From NCBI GenBank assembly GCA_963734575.1, contig CAVTHT010000022.1:124001-188000 (forward strand): DNA of 64,000 nucleotides, given 5' to 3'. Shown here piece by piece: positions 9,724-17,675 of the stretch (the stretch's first letter is position 1; each line of letters starts with the position of its first letter). The notes below the pieces were generated by a model. The model ran no database searches and had not been told where the DNA came from. It saw only the letters and a program-made list of their open reading frames with translations. Made by a program: the position numbers and the translations under genes. The DNA is from CAIWHR01 sp963734575 (GTDB taxonomy: Bacteria; Pseudomonadota; Gammaproteobacteria; Burkholderiales; Casimicrobiaceae).

Positions 9724-10247
9724 GGCGCATCCCTTCCAGAAAAGGTAGCTCCCACTCTGGCACTCCGAAGGCGCTGAGCCTTGATGCACGTCATGCTGCA
9801 ACGCTGGCAGCTTCCGTCCCGCCTTCACGCCGCCAGCGCGCGCATACGAACGCGCGCCGTGCGACACCGTGCGACGGGTAATGCCGAAGCTGGAGACGCC
9901 ATGCCGCGACGGCGCGACGCACGAATGGTGAGCCCGGAGATCGGCGAAGGACGCACCCGTCGAACACCCGCTCAGCAGCCGCTTGGGGGGCGGTTCGACC
10001 CGATCGCGCCGCCGTTCCGTCCAGGCGCGGCTGTTGCTCGCGGGGCACGCGAGCAAGCGAGCGCGGAACCGCCTTTGGAGGGCCGGCCAGTTCGTGGGGG
10101 TACGTGCGCCTCCGCTAACGACGCGGCGCGCAAATTCCGCATCACCGTTGTCGGCAGGTCGACAGGGGAGAGCCCGCCGCCAGGCGCGCCGCGCCTTCAT
10201 TCGCCGAACGCCCGCGCGGCGTGCCGGGCTGATAGTGCGTCGCCTGC
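9724..10247. other. Gap without a recognised gene
   Basis: This stretch of about 520 bases between the hemerythrin-like gene and the DUF1428 gene holds no coding sequence I recognise. Open frames exist on both strands, but their translations are Arg/Ala/Pro-rich and have no family features. No terminator or clear promoter was seen. Confidence 0.6.
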
Positions 10248-10622
10248 TTACTTGCCGCCCGCGAGCCCGACGATGGTCTCGAAGCCACCCCAGAACATGC
10301 GCTTGCCGTCGAAGGGCATCTTGGAGGGATCCATCGAGTCCTTGAGCTGCGGATCCTCCATGACCGCCTTGCTGATGCGGTCGCGATCCGCCTTGTTCCG
10401 ATACACGACCCACGCCAACGCGATCACCTCGTCGTCCTTGAGCTGGACCGCCTGGGGAAACGACGTGACCTTGCCGGGCTGAGCGTCGTCGCTGATCGAG
10501 TCGGAGTAGTACAGGGCACCGTGGCGCAGGTGGGCGTTGCCCCACTCGGCGGACATGCGCTTGTAGGTGTCGAGGTTGGCGCGGGGAACGGGAATGACGA
10601 TGGCGTCGATGTATTGCGACAT
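10248..10622 (-). CDS. DUF1428 family protein (YbaA-like)
   Basis: The 124-residue protein begins at ATG 10622, just after GGAGGTCCC, a strong ribosome-binding site. It opens MSQYIDAIVIPVPRANLDTY, then EWGNAHLRHGALYYSDSISDD, then EVIALAWVVYRNKADRDRI and FDGKRMFWGGFETIVGL. These are the hallmarks of DUF1428, a ferredoxin-like alpha/beta-barrel family whose activity has not been defined. It is complete and has no frame break. It stands alone: the hemerythrin gene lies 525 bases downstream on the same strand and the IS begins 238 bases upstream. Confidence 0.9.
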   Translation of the reverse strand: MSQYIDAIVIPVPRANLDTYKRMSAEWGNAHLRHGALYYSDSISDDAQPGKVTSFPQAVQLKDDEVIALAWVVYRNKADRDRISKAVMEDPQLKDSMDPSKMPFDGKRMFWGGFETIVGLAGGK

Positions 10623-10860
10623 GGGACCTCCGCTGGGGTAAGGTTGGTTGGATCGGTCGTGCGCGCCGCCGTTCCGTGGAGTTCGACCGTTTCGAACAAG
10701 GCGTCAGCGGCCCACTGCGCCGCAGAATGAGTTCAGCAGCGCGCGCGGCGATCCCCAATGCAGGGACGGATCCGGTGCGGCTCTCGGAAACCTCAGAACG
10801 ACATCATATTCGCGGGGTTTGCTGTTGACCAATTGCGGGTATGCGGCAGTGACCGTCAGT

Positions 10861-10887
10861 TGAAGTTACCCACGTTTCGTGGACAGT
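10861..10887 (+). repeat. Left inverted repeat of the IS3-family element
   Basis: The outer TGA, the GTTACCCACG block and the inner TGGACAGT block are shared with the right end. A central five-base segment differs. Confidence 0.88.
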
Positions 10888-10923
10888 TCCAGACAGGCAC
10901 AATGGCCCTAGGAGGTCTGTGTC

Positions 10924-11220
10924 ATGGAACGCAAGGAACGCAGGCACCATACGCGGGAGTTCAAGCTCGAGGCGGTGCGGTTGGCTGCCGTTGGCGACAA
11001 GACCAAGGCCAAGGTGGCCCGGGAACTGGGCGTTCGGGTAAATCAGCTGCGCCAGTGGCGCCTGGACTTCGAGGAAGAGGAGCGCAACGGCGTTCCCAAG
11101 CAGGAACTGGCCACGGCCGAGCAAGACCTCGGGACGCTGCGGCGTGAGAACGCCAGGCTGCGGGAGGAGAACGAGATTTTAAAAAAAGCGGCCATCTACT
11201 TCGCGAAGGCGTCGAGGTGA
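10924..11220 (+). CDS. IS3-family transposase OrfA
   Basis: The 98-residue protein is the DNA-binding subunit of an IS3-family transposase. AGGAGGTCTGTGTC stands just before the ATG. The N-terminal helix-turn-helix reads REFKLEAVRLAAVGDK, then KVARELGVRVNQLRQWR. The C-terminal leucine zipper has LGTLRRENARLREENEILKK. The run of seven A at 11181-11187 lies in this zipper and would allow a -1 shift into orfB. Its stop overlaps the orfB start as GTGA. Confidence 0.95.
   Translation: MERKERRHHTREFKLEAVRLAAVGDKTKAKVARELGVRVNQLRQWRLDFEEEERNGVPKQELATAEQDLGTLRRENARLREENEILKKAAIYFAKASR
11181..11187 (+). promoter_or_regulatory. A-AAA-AAA slippery heptamer for -1 frameshifting
   Basis: In the orfA frame the codons are TTA AAA AAA GCG, so the heptamer has the X-XXY-YYZ phasing needed for tandem -1 slippage. 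After the shift the frame is that of orfB and stays open (SGHLLREGVEVKYAF). This is the known way IS3 elements make the OrfAB transposase. Confidence 0.75.
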
Positions 11221-12071
11221 AGTACGCCTTTGTCGAATGCCAGCGCCGCCAGCATTCGGTGCGGACGCTGTGTAGGGCCTTGCTAGTTTCGCCCAGTGGG
11301 TACTACGCAGCCCGGAGTCGGTCGCCCAGCGCACGGGACGAGCGGCAATCGTCTTTGATCACCAAGATCCGGGAAGTCCACCTTGCCAGCCGCCAGACGT
11401 ATGGTGCGCCGCGCGTGCACGCGGAGCTCTCGGTTCAGGGGATTGCCTGCTGTCGCAACACAGTCGCCAAGCTGATGCGCAGAGCGCAGATTGTGCCCAA
11501 GGCGATCCGGCACTTCCGGGTAACGACCGACTCGCGCAATACCAAGGAGGTCTTCCCCAACTTGGTCAGGCGGTGCTTCAAAGCCGAGCGGCCCAATGCG
11601 TGCTGGCTCAGCGATGTGACCTACATCCCAACGCGCGAGGGCTGGCTGTACCTGGCGGCCGTTCTGGATGTGTACTCCCGGGCTATTGTGGGCTGGGCCA
11701 TGAGCCAAACGCTGGGCGGCCAGTTGACCACCGACGCGCTCGCTATGGCGATTTCCCAACGTGGCGTTCCCGAGCTGGTTCACTCCGATCGAGGGTCAAC
11801 CTACGCAACCTCGATCTACCTGGACCTCATTAGGAAGCACGGGATTCGCCAAAGCATGAGCCGCAAAGGGAACTGCTGGGACAACGCGCCGATGGAAAGC
11901 TTCTTCCACTCCCTGAAGACGGAGCTTGTGATGCACTGCGACTATAAGAGCAGGGACCAAGCACGCGCCAGTCTGTTCGATTACATGGAAGTGTTTTACA
12001 ACCGTCAGCGCCGTCACTCCACCATCAACTACGTGGCTCCGCTGGCATTCGAGGCATCAACTAGCGCCTGA
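11217..12071 (+). CDS. IS3-family transposase OrfB (integrase catalytic subunit)
   Basis: The protein has 284 residues from GTG 11217. An N-terminal HTH_21-type segment (RQTYGAPRVHAEL) precedes an rve (DDE) integrase core. The three acidic residues are seen in SDVTYIPTREGWLYLA, in VHSDRGSTYA and in CWDNAPMESFFHSLKTE. The end, FYNRQRRHSTINYVAPLAFE, is typical of the IS3 group. It is in the -1 frame to orfA and probably works as an OrfAB fusion. Confidence 0.96.
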   Translation: MKYAFVECQRRQHSVRTLCRALLVSPSGYYAARSRSPSARDERQSSLITKIREVHLASRQTYGAPRVHAELSVQGIACCRNTVAKLMRRAQIVPKAIRHFRVTTDSRNTKEVFPNLVRRCFKAERPNACWLSDVTYIPTREGWLYLAAVLDVYSRAIVGWAMSQTLGGQLTTDALAMAISQRGVPELVHSDRGSTYATSIYLDLIRKHGIRQSMSRKGNCWDNAPMESFFHSLKTELVMHCDYKSRDQARASLFDYMEVFYNRQRRHSTINYVAPLAFEASTSA

Positions 12072-12075
12072 ACAG

Positions 12076-12102
12076 ACTGTCCATTCTTCGTGGGTAACAT
12101 CA
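12076..12102 (-). repeat. Right inverted repeat of the IS3-family element
   Basis: Read on the minus strand it matches the left end at the outer TGA, GTTACCCACG and TGGACAGT blocks. Confidence 0.88.
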
Positions 12103-12103
12103 A

Positions 12104-12430
12104 AAGCGGTCGATACTGCGCCGGCCCGCGACGCACCACCGCTTACTCCGCCACGCTGCCCGCATTCACGCACAACACGCGGGGTGCCTGTCGCATCCTG
12201 TTCACCGAGGGCTATGCGATGGGCGGCTTCATGCTCACGCTGCGCTTCGCGGCTCGGGAGGGGCGCGAATCGGAGCTGATCGATGCCGTGCGCAAGCTCA
12301 TGCCCCGCTTCACAAGCCTGCCGCGCGTCACGGGTGCGCACTTCGCGCAATACGACATGTCGCTCAGAGGTGGCAACGCCGGCAGCCAGCGCGGCCGCGT
12401 GATCATGCTGCCGGGTTGGACGACGCGGCT
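12104..12430 (+). pseudogene. 3' remnant of a small gene cut by the IS element
   Basis: Directly after the IS, one plus-strand frame reads TLPAFTHNTRGACRILFTEG, then MLTLRFAAREGRESELIDAV, then RKLMPRFTSLPRVTGAHFAQ. This looks like genuine protein sequence of an alpha/beta-barrel type and is unlike the Arg-rich shadows around it. No start codon with a ribosome-binding site lies between the IS end and this segment, and the beginning is not found on the other side of the IS (10623-10860). I take it as a gene that lost its 5' end on IS insertion or later deletion. The frame is open beyond 12430, but there it only shadows the sulfatase. Confidence 0.45.
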
Positions 12431-12458
12431 GCCACGAGCACGCGCGGTACCGCGTGGG

Positions 12459-13916
12459 CTAATCGATCTCGGCGGTGGTGCCTGGGGCCGGTGTGAAGCC
12501 CAGGTCGCCGCGCGCGAGTGCCTTCTCGCGGCCACCGAATTGCGCGAGCAGTTCGGCTTGTCGCCGCTTTGCGCGCGCGTCGGTCGCCTCCGGATCGAGC
12601 GCGGCACGCAGCAGGCGTTCGCCTTCGGCCAGCGTGGGCGCGAACCGCGGGTCGCTGGCCAGATCGATCAGCTCTTCGGGATCGGCCTCGAGGTCGAAGA
12701 GTTGCGACGGTGCACCGACGTAGTGGCAGTACTTCCATTTGCCGAAGCGCAGCATGAAGGCGCCGGCGAGGGAGCCGATCGCGTGGTACTCCGCAATGAC
12801 CGGGCGCTGCGCGGTGTCGCCGTTCGCCAGCGCGAACAGCGATGCGCCGGGCAGCGCGCGGCCGCCGATCCGCGGCGGCAGGCCGGCCGCTTCGAGGATC
12901 GTTGGCGCGCAGTCGATGTGCGAGACCGGCACGTCGACGACGCGGCCGGCCGGAACTTCCGGCCCGGCCACGATCAGCGGCACGCCGGCGCTTTCCTCGT
13001 ACAGCGTGGACTTGCCCCACAAGCCGCGCGCGCCGACGTTGTCGCCATGGTCGCTCGTGTAGATCACGCGCGTGTCGTGCGCAAGGCCCGCGTCGTGCAG
13101 CGCGCGCAGCACGTACCCGATGTTCTCGTCCATCGCCGACACGAGGCCGGCATACCCGGCGATGGCCCGCTTGACATCGGCCTCCGACGCGAAGTGCGGA
13201 TCGTAGTCGACCGTGTGTGTGTAGTTGTCGAGAAACGGATGATGCGGGCGCGCGTCTTTGGCGTACTGCTTGGGCATCGGCAGGTCCTGCTGCCAGTAGC
13301 GGTAGAACCACTGCGGTGGCGCAGTGAGCGGGAAATGCGGGCACACGAACGACACGAACAATACCCACGGTCGGTCACGCCACTTCGGCGCCTCCTCGTG
13401 CAGCCAGATCTGCGCTCGCGCCGCGATGTCGCGGTCGTACACGGTGTAAGGCGATTCACCGGGGCCGGCGCGCCTGGCCATCTTGTCGCCGCCCTTGCGC
13501 GTCGGGATGTTCTCGCGGACCAGGCCTTTCACGTCGCCGATGCCATCGACCACGTGCATCGGCACGATCTCTTCGGAGAAGCCATGGTCATCGCCCGGAC
13601 GGCCTCGGAAATGCAACTTGCCGATCGAGACGACGCGATGCCCGGCGTCGCGCAGTGCGTGGTGCCAACTCGGGATCGCGCCCTCGTAGGCGTCGGCGTT
13701 GTCCCAGTAGCCGATGTCGTGCACGTAGCGGCCGACGGCGAAAGCGGCCCGCGCCGGTACGCAGATCGGGGAGGTTGTGTACGCTGACCTGAAGCGCGTG
13801 CCGCGGGCGGCAAGCGCATCGAGGTTGGGGGTGGCGATGAACGGATGGCCGGCGGCGCCGAGAAATTTCGGATTGTGCTCGTCCGACATGAGCACAAGCA
13901 TATTGGTGGTGCGCAT
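12459..13916 (-). CDS. Sulfatase / arylsulfatase-type hydrolase
   Basis: This is an alkaline-phosphatase-fold sulfatase of about 485 residues. The start chosen is ATG 13916 (MRTTNMLVLMSDEHNPKFLG), since the frame upstream to 13952 adds residues with no family match. SDEHN is the first metal-binding site. The activation motif is C-V-P-A-R in TSPICVPARAAFAVGRY: the cysteine would become formylglycine. The second metal site is in YTSDHGDNVGARGLWGKSTL. The end has the usual GKWKYCHYVG and LFDLEADPEEL. No signal peptide is seen, so the enzyme is probably cytoplasmic, as in choline-sulfatase-like proteins. It is divergent from the Bug binding protein, suggesting uptake and hydrolysis of a sulfate or phosphonate ester. 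Confidence 0.93.
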   Translation of the reverse strand: MRTTNMLVLMSDEHNPKFLGAAGHPFIATPNLDALAARGTRFRSAYTTSPICVPARAAFAVGRYVHDIGYWDNADAYEGAIPSWHHALRDAGHRVVSIGKLHFRGRPGDDHGFSEEIVPMHVVDGIGDVKGLVRENIPTRKGGDKMARRAGPGESPYTVYDRDIAARAQIWLHEEAPKWRDRPWVLFVSFVCPHFPLTAPPQWFYRYWQQDLPMPKQYAKDARPHHPFLDNYTHTVDYDPHFASEADVKRAIAGYAGLVSAMDENIGYVLRALHDAGLAHDTRVIYTSDHGDNVGARGLWGKSTLYEESAGVPLIVAGPEVPAGRVVDVPVSHIDCAPTILEAAGLPPRIGGRALPGASLFALANGDTAQRPVIAEYHAIGSLAGAFMLRFGKWKYCHYVGAPSQLFDLEADPEELIDLASDPRFAPTLAEGERLLRAALDPEATDARAKRRQAELLAQFGGREKALARGDLGFTPAPGTTAEID

Positions 13917-14014
13917 GCGGGAAGTATCGCACGGCGGCCCCGCCCTGGACACGATCCGGTACGCGGGCGTAACGTTGGCAGCCGCGACGCCGCGCGCCCG
14001 TCCAAGGAGGGACC

Positions 14015-14986
14015 ATGAACCGCCTGAACCGCACGCTCCTGCTGCTCGTGGTGTCCACCTTTTGCGCGCTCGACGTGAGCGCCCAGACGTATCCGAACCA
14101 TCCCATCAAGCTGATCATCGCCGATGCCGCCGGGGGCGCGCCCGACCAACTCGGGCGGCTCCTCTCGGACAAGCTTGGCAACAACATGGGCCAGCCGGTG
14201 ATCGTCGACAACCGCCCCGGTGCGGGCGGCGCGCTCGGCGCCGAACTCGCAGCGAAGTCGGCGCCTGACGGCTACACGCTGCTGCTCACGACGACGGCCA
14301 TCTACGCGATCCTGCCCAACCTTCGCAAGAATCTGCCGTACGATCCGGTCAGGGACTTCGTGCCGATCACACGCATCGCGACGGCGTCGAACGTCCTCGT
14401 CGTAAACAACGAAGTTCCGGCGAAGAACATCGCCCAGCTGGTCAAGCTCGCGAAGGAGAAGCCCGGCGCGCTCAACTACGCGTCGGCCGGCGTGGGCACG
14501 CCGGCGCATCTGGCCGGCGAGATGCTGAACCTGCTCGCCGACATCAAGGTCACGCACGTTCCGTACAAAGGTGCGGCGCCGGCGCTGACGGACGTGATCG
14601 CCGGTAATGCGCAGTACATCATTACCTCTCCCATCGCCGCGGGCGCCCACATGAACGGTGGACGAGTGCGCGCGCTGGCGACCACGGGCACCGAGCGCAA
14701 CCCGGGCCTGCCCGACCTTCCGACGATCGCGGAGGCGGTCCCCGGCTACGAGATTACGCAGACATGGGGCATCGTGGTGCCGGCGGGTACGCCGCCGGAG
14801 ATCGTGAACAGGCTGAGCGGCGAGATCATGAAGGTGCTGCACCAGGTCGACGTGAAAGAAAAGGTGCTGGCGACCGGGGCGACGCCCGTCGGCGAATCGC
14901 CCGCGGAGTTCGAAGCGTTCATGGCGAAGGAGCGGCAGCGATTGGGCGACGTCATAGCCAAGAGCGGCATCGCTCTCACCGACTGA
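14015..14986 (+). CDS. Bug/TctC-family tripartite tricarboxylate transporter substrate-binding protein
   Basis: The 323-residue periplasmic binding protein follows an AAGGAGGGACC ribosome-binding site. A signal peptide (LLLLVVSTFCALDVSAQ) is followed by YPNHPIKLIIADAAGGAPDQ, VIVDNRPGAGGALGAEL and a central VGTPAHLAGEML segment with VPYKGAAPALTDVIAG. These are the conserved blocks of the Bug family, which is greatly expanded in Bordetella and other Burkholderiales. No cognate TctAB membrane genes lie nearby, which is common for Bug proteins. The 98-bp divergent gap with the sulfatase suggests shared control. Confidence 0.95.
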   Translation: MNRLNRTLLLLVVSTFCALDVSAQTYPNHPIKLIIADAAGGAPDQLGRLLSDKLGNNMGQPVIVDNRPGAGGALGAELAAKSAPDGYTLLLTTTAIYAILPNLRKNLPYDPVRDFVPITRIATASNVLVVNNEVPAKNIAQLVKLAKEKPGALNYASAGVGTPAHLAGEMLNLLADIKVTHVPYKGAAPALTDVIAGNAQYIITSPIAAGAHMNGGRVRALATTGTERNPGLPDLPTIAEAVPGYEITQTWGIVVPAGTPPEIVNRLSGEIMKVLHQVDVKEKVLATGATPVGESPAEFEAFMAKERQRLGDVIAKSGIALTD

Positions 14987-15031
14987 CGACTGCATTGCGT
15001 TGTCGACGGTCGACTCGACGGAGAAAAAGGC

Positions 15032-15833
15032 ATGAAGACACCGTTTCTTGGAGCGCTGCTCGCACTCTCGATCACCGCGCCCGGCCTTCGCCGCGATCAA
15101 GGAGATGCCGGTCACCTACACGGACGGCGACGACCACGATGAAGGGTTTCGTCGTGTACGACACCGCCAAGAAGGGCAAGCGGCCGGGAATCGTCGATGG
15201 TGCACGAATGGTGGGGCATCACGAAGCATATGCACAACGAGGCGCACCGACTCGCGCGCCAGGGCTACACGACTTTCATCGCCGACATGTACGGCGACGC
15301 CAAGACGGCCGACAACCCGAACGGACGCGGGCGCGCTGTCGGGCTCGGTGATGAAGAACCCGCAGGCGATGGAATCGCGCTTCAACGCCGCGCGCGAGCA
15401 GCTCGCGAAGCAGCCGACAGTCGATCGCCGCGCGCATCGGTGCGGTGGGCTACTGCTTCGGCGGCGCGGTGGTGCTCAACATGGCGCGCGCGGGCGCCGA
15501 TCTCGCCGGCGTCGCGGGCTTCCACGCTTCGCTCGGCCTCAATACGCCAGCGCCCGCGCCCGGCACGGTCAAGGCGAAGATCCTGGTCCTGAACGGCGCC
15601 GACGATCCGTTCGTGAAGAAGGAGCAGTACGCGACGTTCGAAGAGCGACCTGGATGCGGCGAAGGCCGACTACCAGCGTGATCGAGTATCCCGGCGCGGT
15701 GCACGCCTTCACGAACCCGGAGGCGACCGCGCTCGGCAAGAAGTTCAACCTGCCGCTGCGCTACGACGCGAAGGTGAACAAGGAGGCGGAGGCCGAGGCG
15801 TCAAAGTTCTTCGCCGGGCTCTTCAAGAAGTAG
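15032..15833 (+). CDS. Dienelactone hydrolase family protein (about five frame breaks)
   Basis: This is an alpha/beta hydrolase of the DLH family with a probable signal peptide (MKTPFLGALLALSITAPG). Pieces in alternating frames give MPVTYTDGDD, then FVVYDTAKKGKRPGIV, then VHEWWGITKHMHNEAHRLA and TTFIADMYGDAKTADNPNG. The nucleophile elbow follows, GYCFGGAVVLNMARAG, with cysteine as in dienelactone hydrolases. Then come ILVLNGADDPFVKKEQ, with the acid, and YPGAVHAFTNP, with the histidine. The full catalytic triad (Cys, Asp, His) is therefore present across the breaks. The 802-base span gives about 267 codons. Frames change near 15075, 15140, 15195, 15340, 15425 and 15645, most likely sequence error. 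Confidence 0.85.
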
Positions 15834-15897
15834 CCGCCTGAAGTCTCCGCTGCCGGCCGAGGCGGGCAACGGGGATCGAATCCCAACCTTCAGGCGG
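15834..15897 (+). repeat. Three-way-junction-like inverted repeat after the DLH gene
   Basis: Right after the stop codon, CCGCCTGAAG (15834-15843) pairs perfectly with CTTCAGGCGG (15888-15897). Between the arms lie CCGC/GCGG and a second hairpin GGGAT-CGA-ATCCC (15871-15883). The inner hairpin with GATCGAATCCC recalls a tRNA T-arm, but no anticodon arm is present. It may act as a terminator or transcript stabiliser, or be the remnant of a structured RNA. Confidence 0.4.
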
Positions 15898-15966
15898 GCC
15901 GTTAACGTGCGCGGGTTAGAGTGCACTCGGTTGCGGCAAGGTCCTACGGATCAGCCTGGAGGAGCG

Positions 15967-16575
15967 ATGGCACACGACCCGATGTATCACGAGGGAATGC
16001 GGCGGCTGCAGGACGCCCGCGAGACGCGACCCTTGGCGGACTGCCTGGAGCAGGTGACCGTTCACGCAGCGTTCACCGACGATGACCGTGCGTTTATCGA
16101 GCGCTGCTCGATGTTCTTCATCGCAACCGCTGACCTGCACGGCCATCCCGACTGCTCGTACAAGGGTGGCTTGCCCGGTTTCGTGCGCGTCCTGGATGAC
16201 CGCACTCTCGCCATTCCCGATTACGACGGCAACGGAATGTACAGAACCTGGGGAAATGTTCTGGTCAATCCCCATGTGGGTCTGCTGTTTCTGGACTTCG
16301 AGAATACCAAGCGAATTCGGGTGAACGGTACGGCCCAGGTCAGCGAGGACGATCCATTGCGCAGTGAGTACCCGGGGGCGGTCTTCATCGTTCGTGTCGC
16401 GGCAACGCGAATCTTCCCGAACTGCCCTCGCTACTTGCACAAGATGCAACTCGTCGAACACTCGGTGTACGCACCGCGGCCCCAGTACACCCCGCCGATC
16501 CCCGCGTGGAAGACCTTCGATGCCTTTCGCGATGCTCTGCCGGCGCGCGACCGTGCAGACGACAAGAACGAGTAA
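15967..16575 (+). CDS. Pyridoxamine 5'-phosphate oxidase-like flavin-binding protein
   Basis: The 202-residue protein starts at ATG 15967, after GGAGGAGCG, rather than at the in-frame start at 15907. It has the split-barrel fold of the PNPOx family: FFIATADLHGHPDCSYKGGL, then VLDDRTLAIPDYDGNGMYR and NPHVGLLFLDFENTKRIRVNG. The C-terminal part has FIVRVAATRIFPNCPRYLH. Members of this subgroup bind FMN or F420 and act on small molecules; they are not usually true PdxH. No frame break. It lies between the DLH and nitrilase genes on the same strand, which suggests a small catabolic set. Confidence 0.85.
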   Translation: MAHDPMYHEGMRRLQDARETRPLADCLEQVTVHAAFTDDDRAFIERCSMFFIATADLHGHPDCSYKGGLPGFVRVLDDRTLAIPDYDGNGMYRTWGNVLVNPHVGLLFLDFENTKRIRVNGTAQVSEDDPLRSEYPGAVFIVRVAATRIFPNCPRYLHKMQLVEHSVYAPRPQYTPPIPAWKTFDAFRDALPARDRADDKNE

Positions 16576-16639
16576 CGCGGCTCGCCAGATCATTCGGATC
16601 GGTGGGCGGTAGCCTTGCGAAGCCCAAGGGAGGCAGACG

Positions 16640-17593
16640 ATGCGAATAGCCGTCGTTCAGCGACCGCCGGTGCTGTTGAGTCGTGCCGGAACGATTGCAG
16701 ATGCGGTCGCTGCGATCGGCGAGGTTGCCGCGAATGGGGCCCGGTTGGCGGTATTCCCTGAGGCGTACATCCCCGGGTATCCGGCGTGGATCTGGCGGCT
16801 GCGCCCAGGCGGAGATATGGCGCTCGCGGAAAGGCTCCACGCGCAACTTCTCGCCAACGCCGTGAGTCTCGATGGCGACGACATCGCACCACTGCGCGAG
16901 GCGGCGAAGGAGCACGAGGTGGCGGTCGTCTGCGGCATCGACGAGCGCGACACCGAGTTCAGTCGTACCACCATTTACGACACCGTCGTGATGATCGGGC
17001 CGGACGGATCGCTGTTGAACCGTCATCGCAAGCTGATGCCTACGAATCCGGAGCGCATGGTGTGGGGCTTCGGCGACGCTTCCGGGCTGAAGGTGATCGA
17101 TACACCGTGCGGCCGTGTCGGCGCGCTCATCTGCTGGGAAAGCTACATGCCCCTGGCGCGATTTGCCCTGTACGCACGGGGCGTCGAGATCTACATCGCG
17201 CCGACCTATGATGCCGGCGACCAGTGGGTCGGCACCCTGCAGCACATTGCGCGCGAGGGTGGATGTTGGGTAGTCGGATGCGGCATGGCCTTTCGAGCCA
17301 GCGACATTCCTGAAGGCGTTCCCGGCAAGTCGGACCTGTACCCGAATGCCGACGAATGGATCAACCCGGGAGACTCGGTGGTGATCGAGCCCGGAGGGAA
17401 GATCGCGGCTGGACCGATGCGGCGCGAGCTGGGAGTGCTCTACGCAGACATCGACCTTGAACGCGTCGGCATTGCCCGGCGGAGCCTGGATGTCGCCGGC
17501 CATTACGGAAGACCCGATATCTTCCAGCTGCAGGTGAACACGAAGCCGCTGAAGCCCGTCGATTTCCTGGTGTCTGGACGACCTGCCGGGTGA
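16640..17593 (+). CDS. Carbon-nitrogen hydrolase, nitrilase type
   Basis: The intact 317-residue enzyme belongs to the nitrilase superfamily. The catalytic triad is visible: Glu in AVFPEAYIPGYPAWIW, Lys in NRHRKLMPTNPERMVWG and Cys in GALICWESYMPLARFAL. The sequence CWE(S/N)YMPL with a preceding HRKL(M)PT is characteristic of true nitrilases and cyanide hydratases rather than amidases. Such enzymes convert nitriles to carboxylic acids and ammonia. GGAGGCAGACG precedes the ATG. It lies 64 bases after the PNPOx-like gene and may be cotranscribed with it. It converges with the toxin-antitoxin pair downstream. Confidence 0.93.
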   Translation: MRIAVVQRPPVLLSRAGTIADAVAAIGEVAANGARLAVFPEAYIPGYPAWIWRLRPGGDMALAERLHAQLLANAVSLDGDDIAPLREAAKEHEVAVVCGIDERDTEFSRTTIYDTVVMIGPDGSLLNRHRKLMPTNPERMVWGFGDASGLKVIDTPCGRVGALICWESYMPLARFALYARGVEIYIAPTYDAGDQWVGTLQHIAREGGCWVVGCGMAFRASDIPEGVPGKSDLYPNADEWINPGDSVVIEPGGKIAAGPMRRELGVLYADIDLERVGIARRSLDVAGHYGRPDIFQLQVNTKPLKPVDFLVSGRPAG

Positions 17594-17675
17594 CCGTCCG
17601 CCTCGCCACCTCGCCCGATAGTCGCTGAACGGCCAGACGCGGTCACAAGATTATCGGACGCGCCCCGGCGTTTCG

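Larger units (their letters stand above)
10861..12102 (+). mobile_element. IS3-family insertion sequence, intact (1242 bp)
   Basis: The element is bounded by 27-bp imperfect inverted repeats. The left end reads TGAaGTTACCCACG then TGGACAGT; the right end, read inward, reads TGAtGTTACCCACG then TGGACAGT. 21 of 27 positions match. Two overlapping genes lie between them in the -1 arrangement of IS3. No frame damage is seen. The flanking bases (AGT on the left, AAA on the right) do not form a target duplication, so one flank may have been rearranged after insertion. The right end abuts a truncated gene at about 12104. Confidence 0.93.

Noticed and set aside
9724..10758. Long upstream extension of the hemerythrin-like frame
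   Set aside because: The added 344 codons cross DUF1428 in a wrong frame and are low-complexity; a good ribosome-binding site precedes ATG 9723.
12090..13787. A 565-codon plus-strand frame after the IS
   Set aside because: Only its first 110 codons look like protein; the rest is opposite the sulfatase and is a shadow.
15834..15897. A tRNA gene
   Set aside because: A T-arm-like hairpin and an acceptor-like stem are present, but the anticodon arm is absent and the length is 64 bases.
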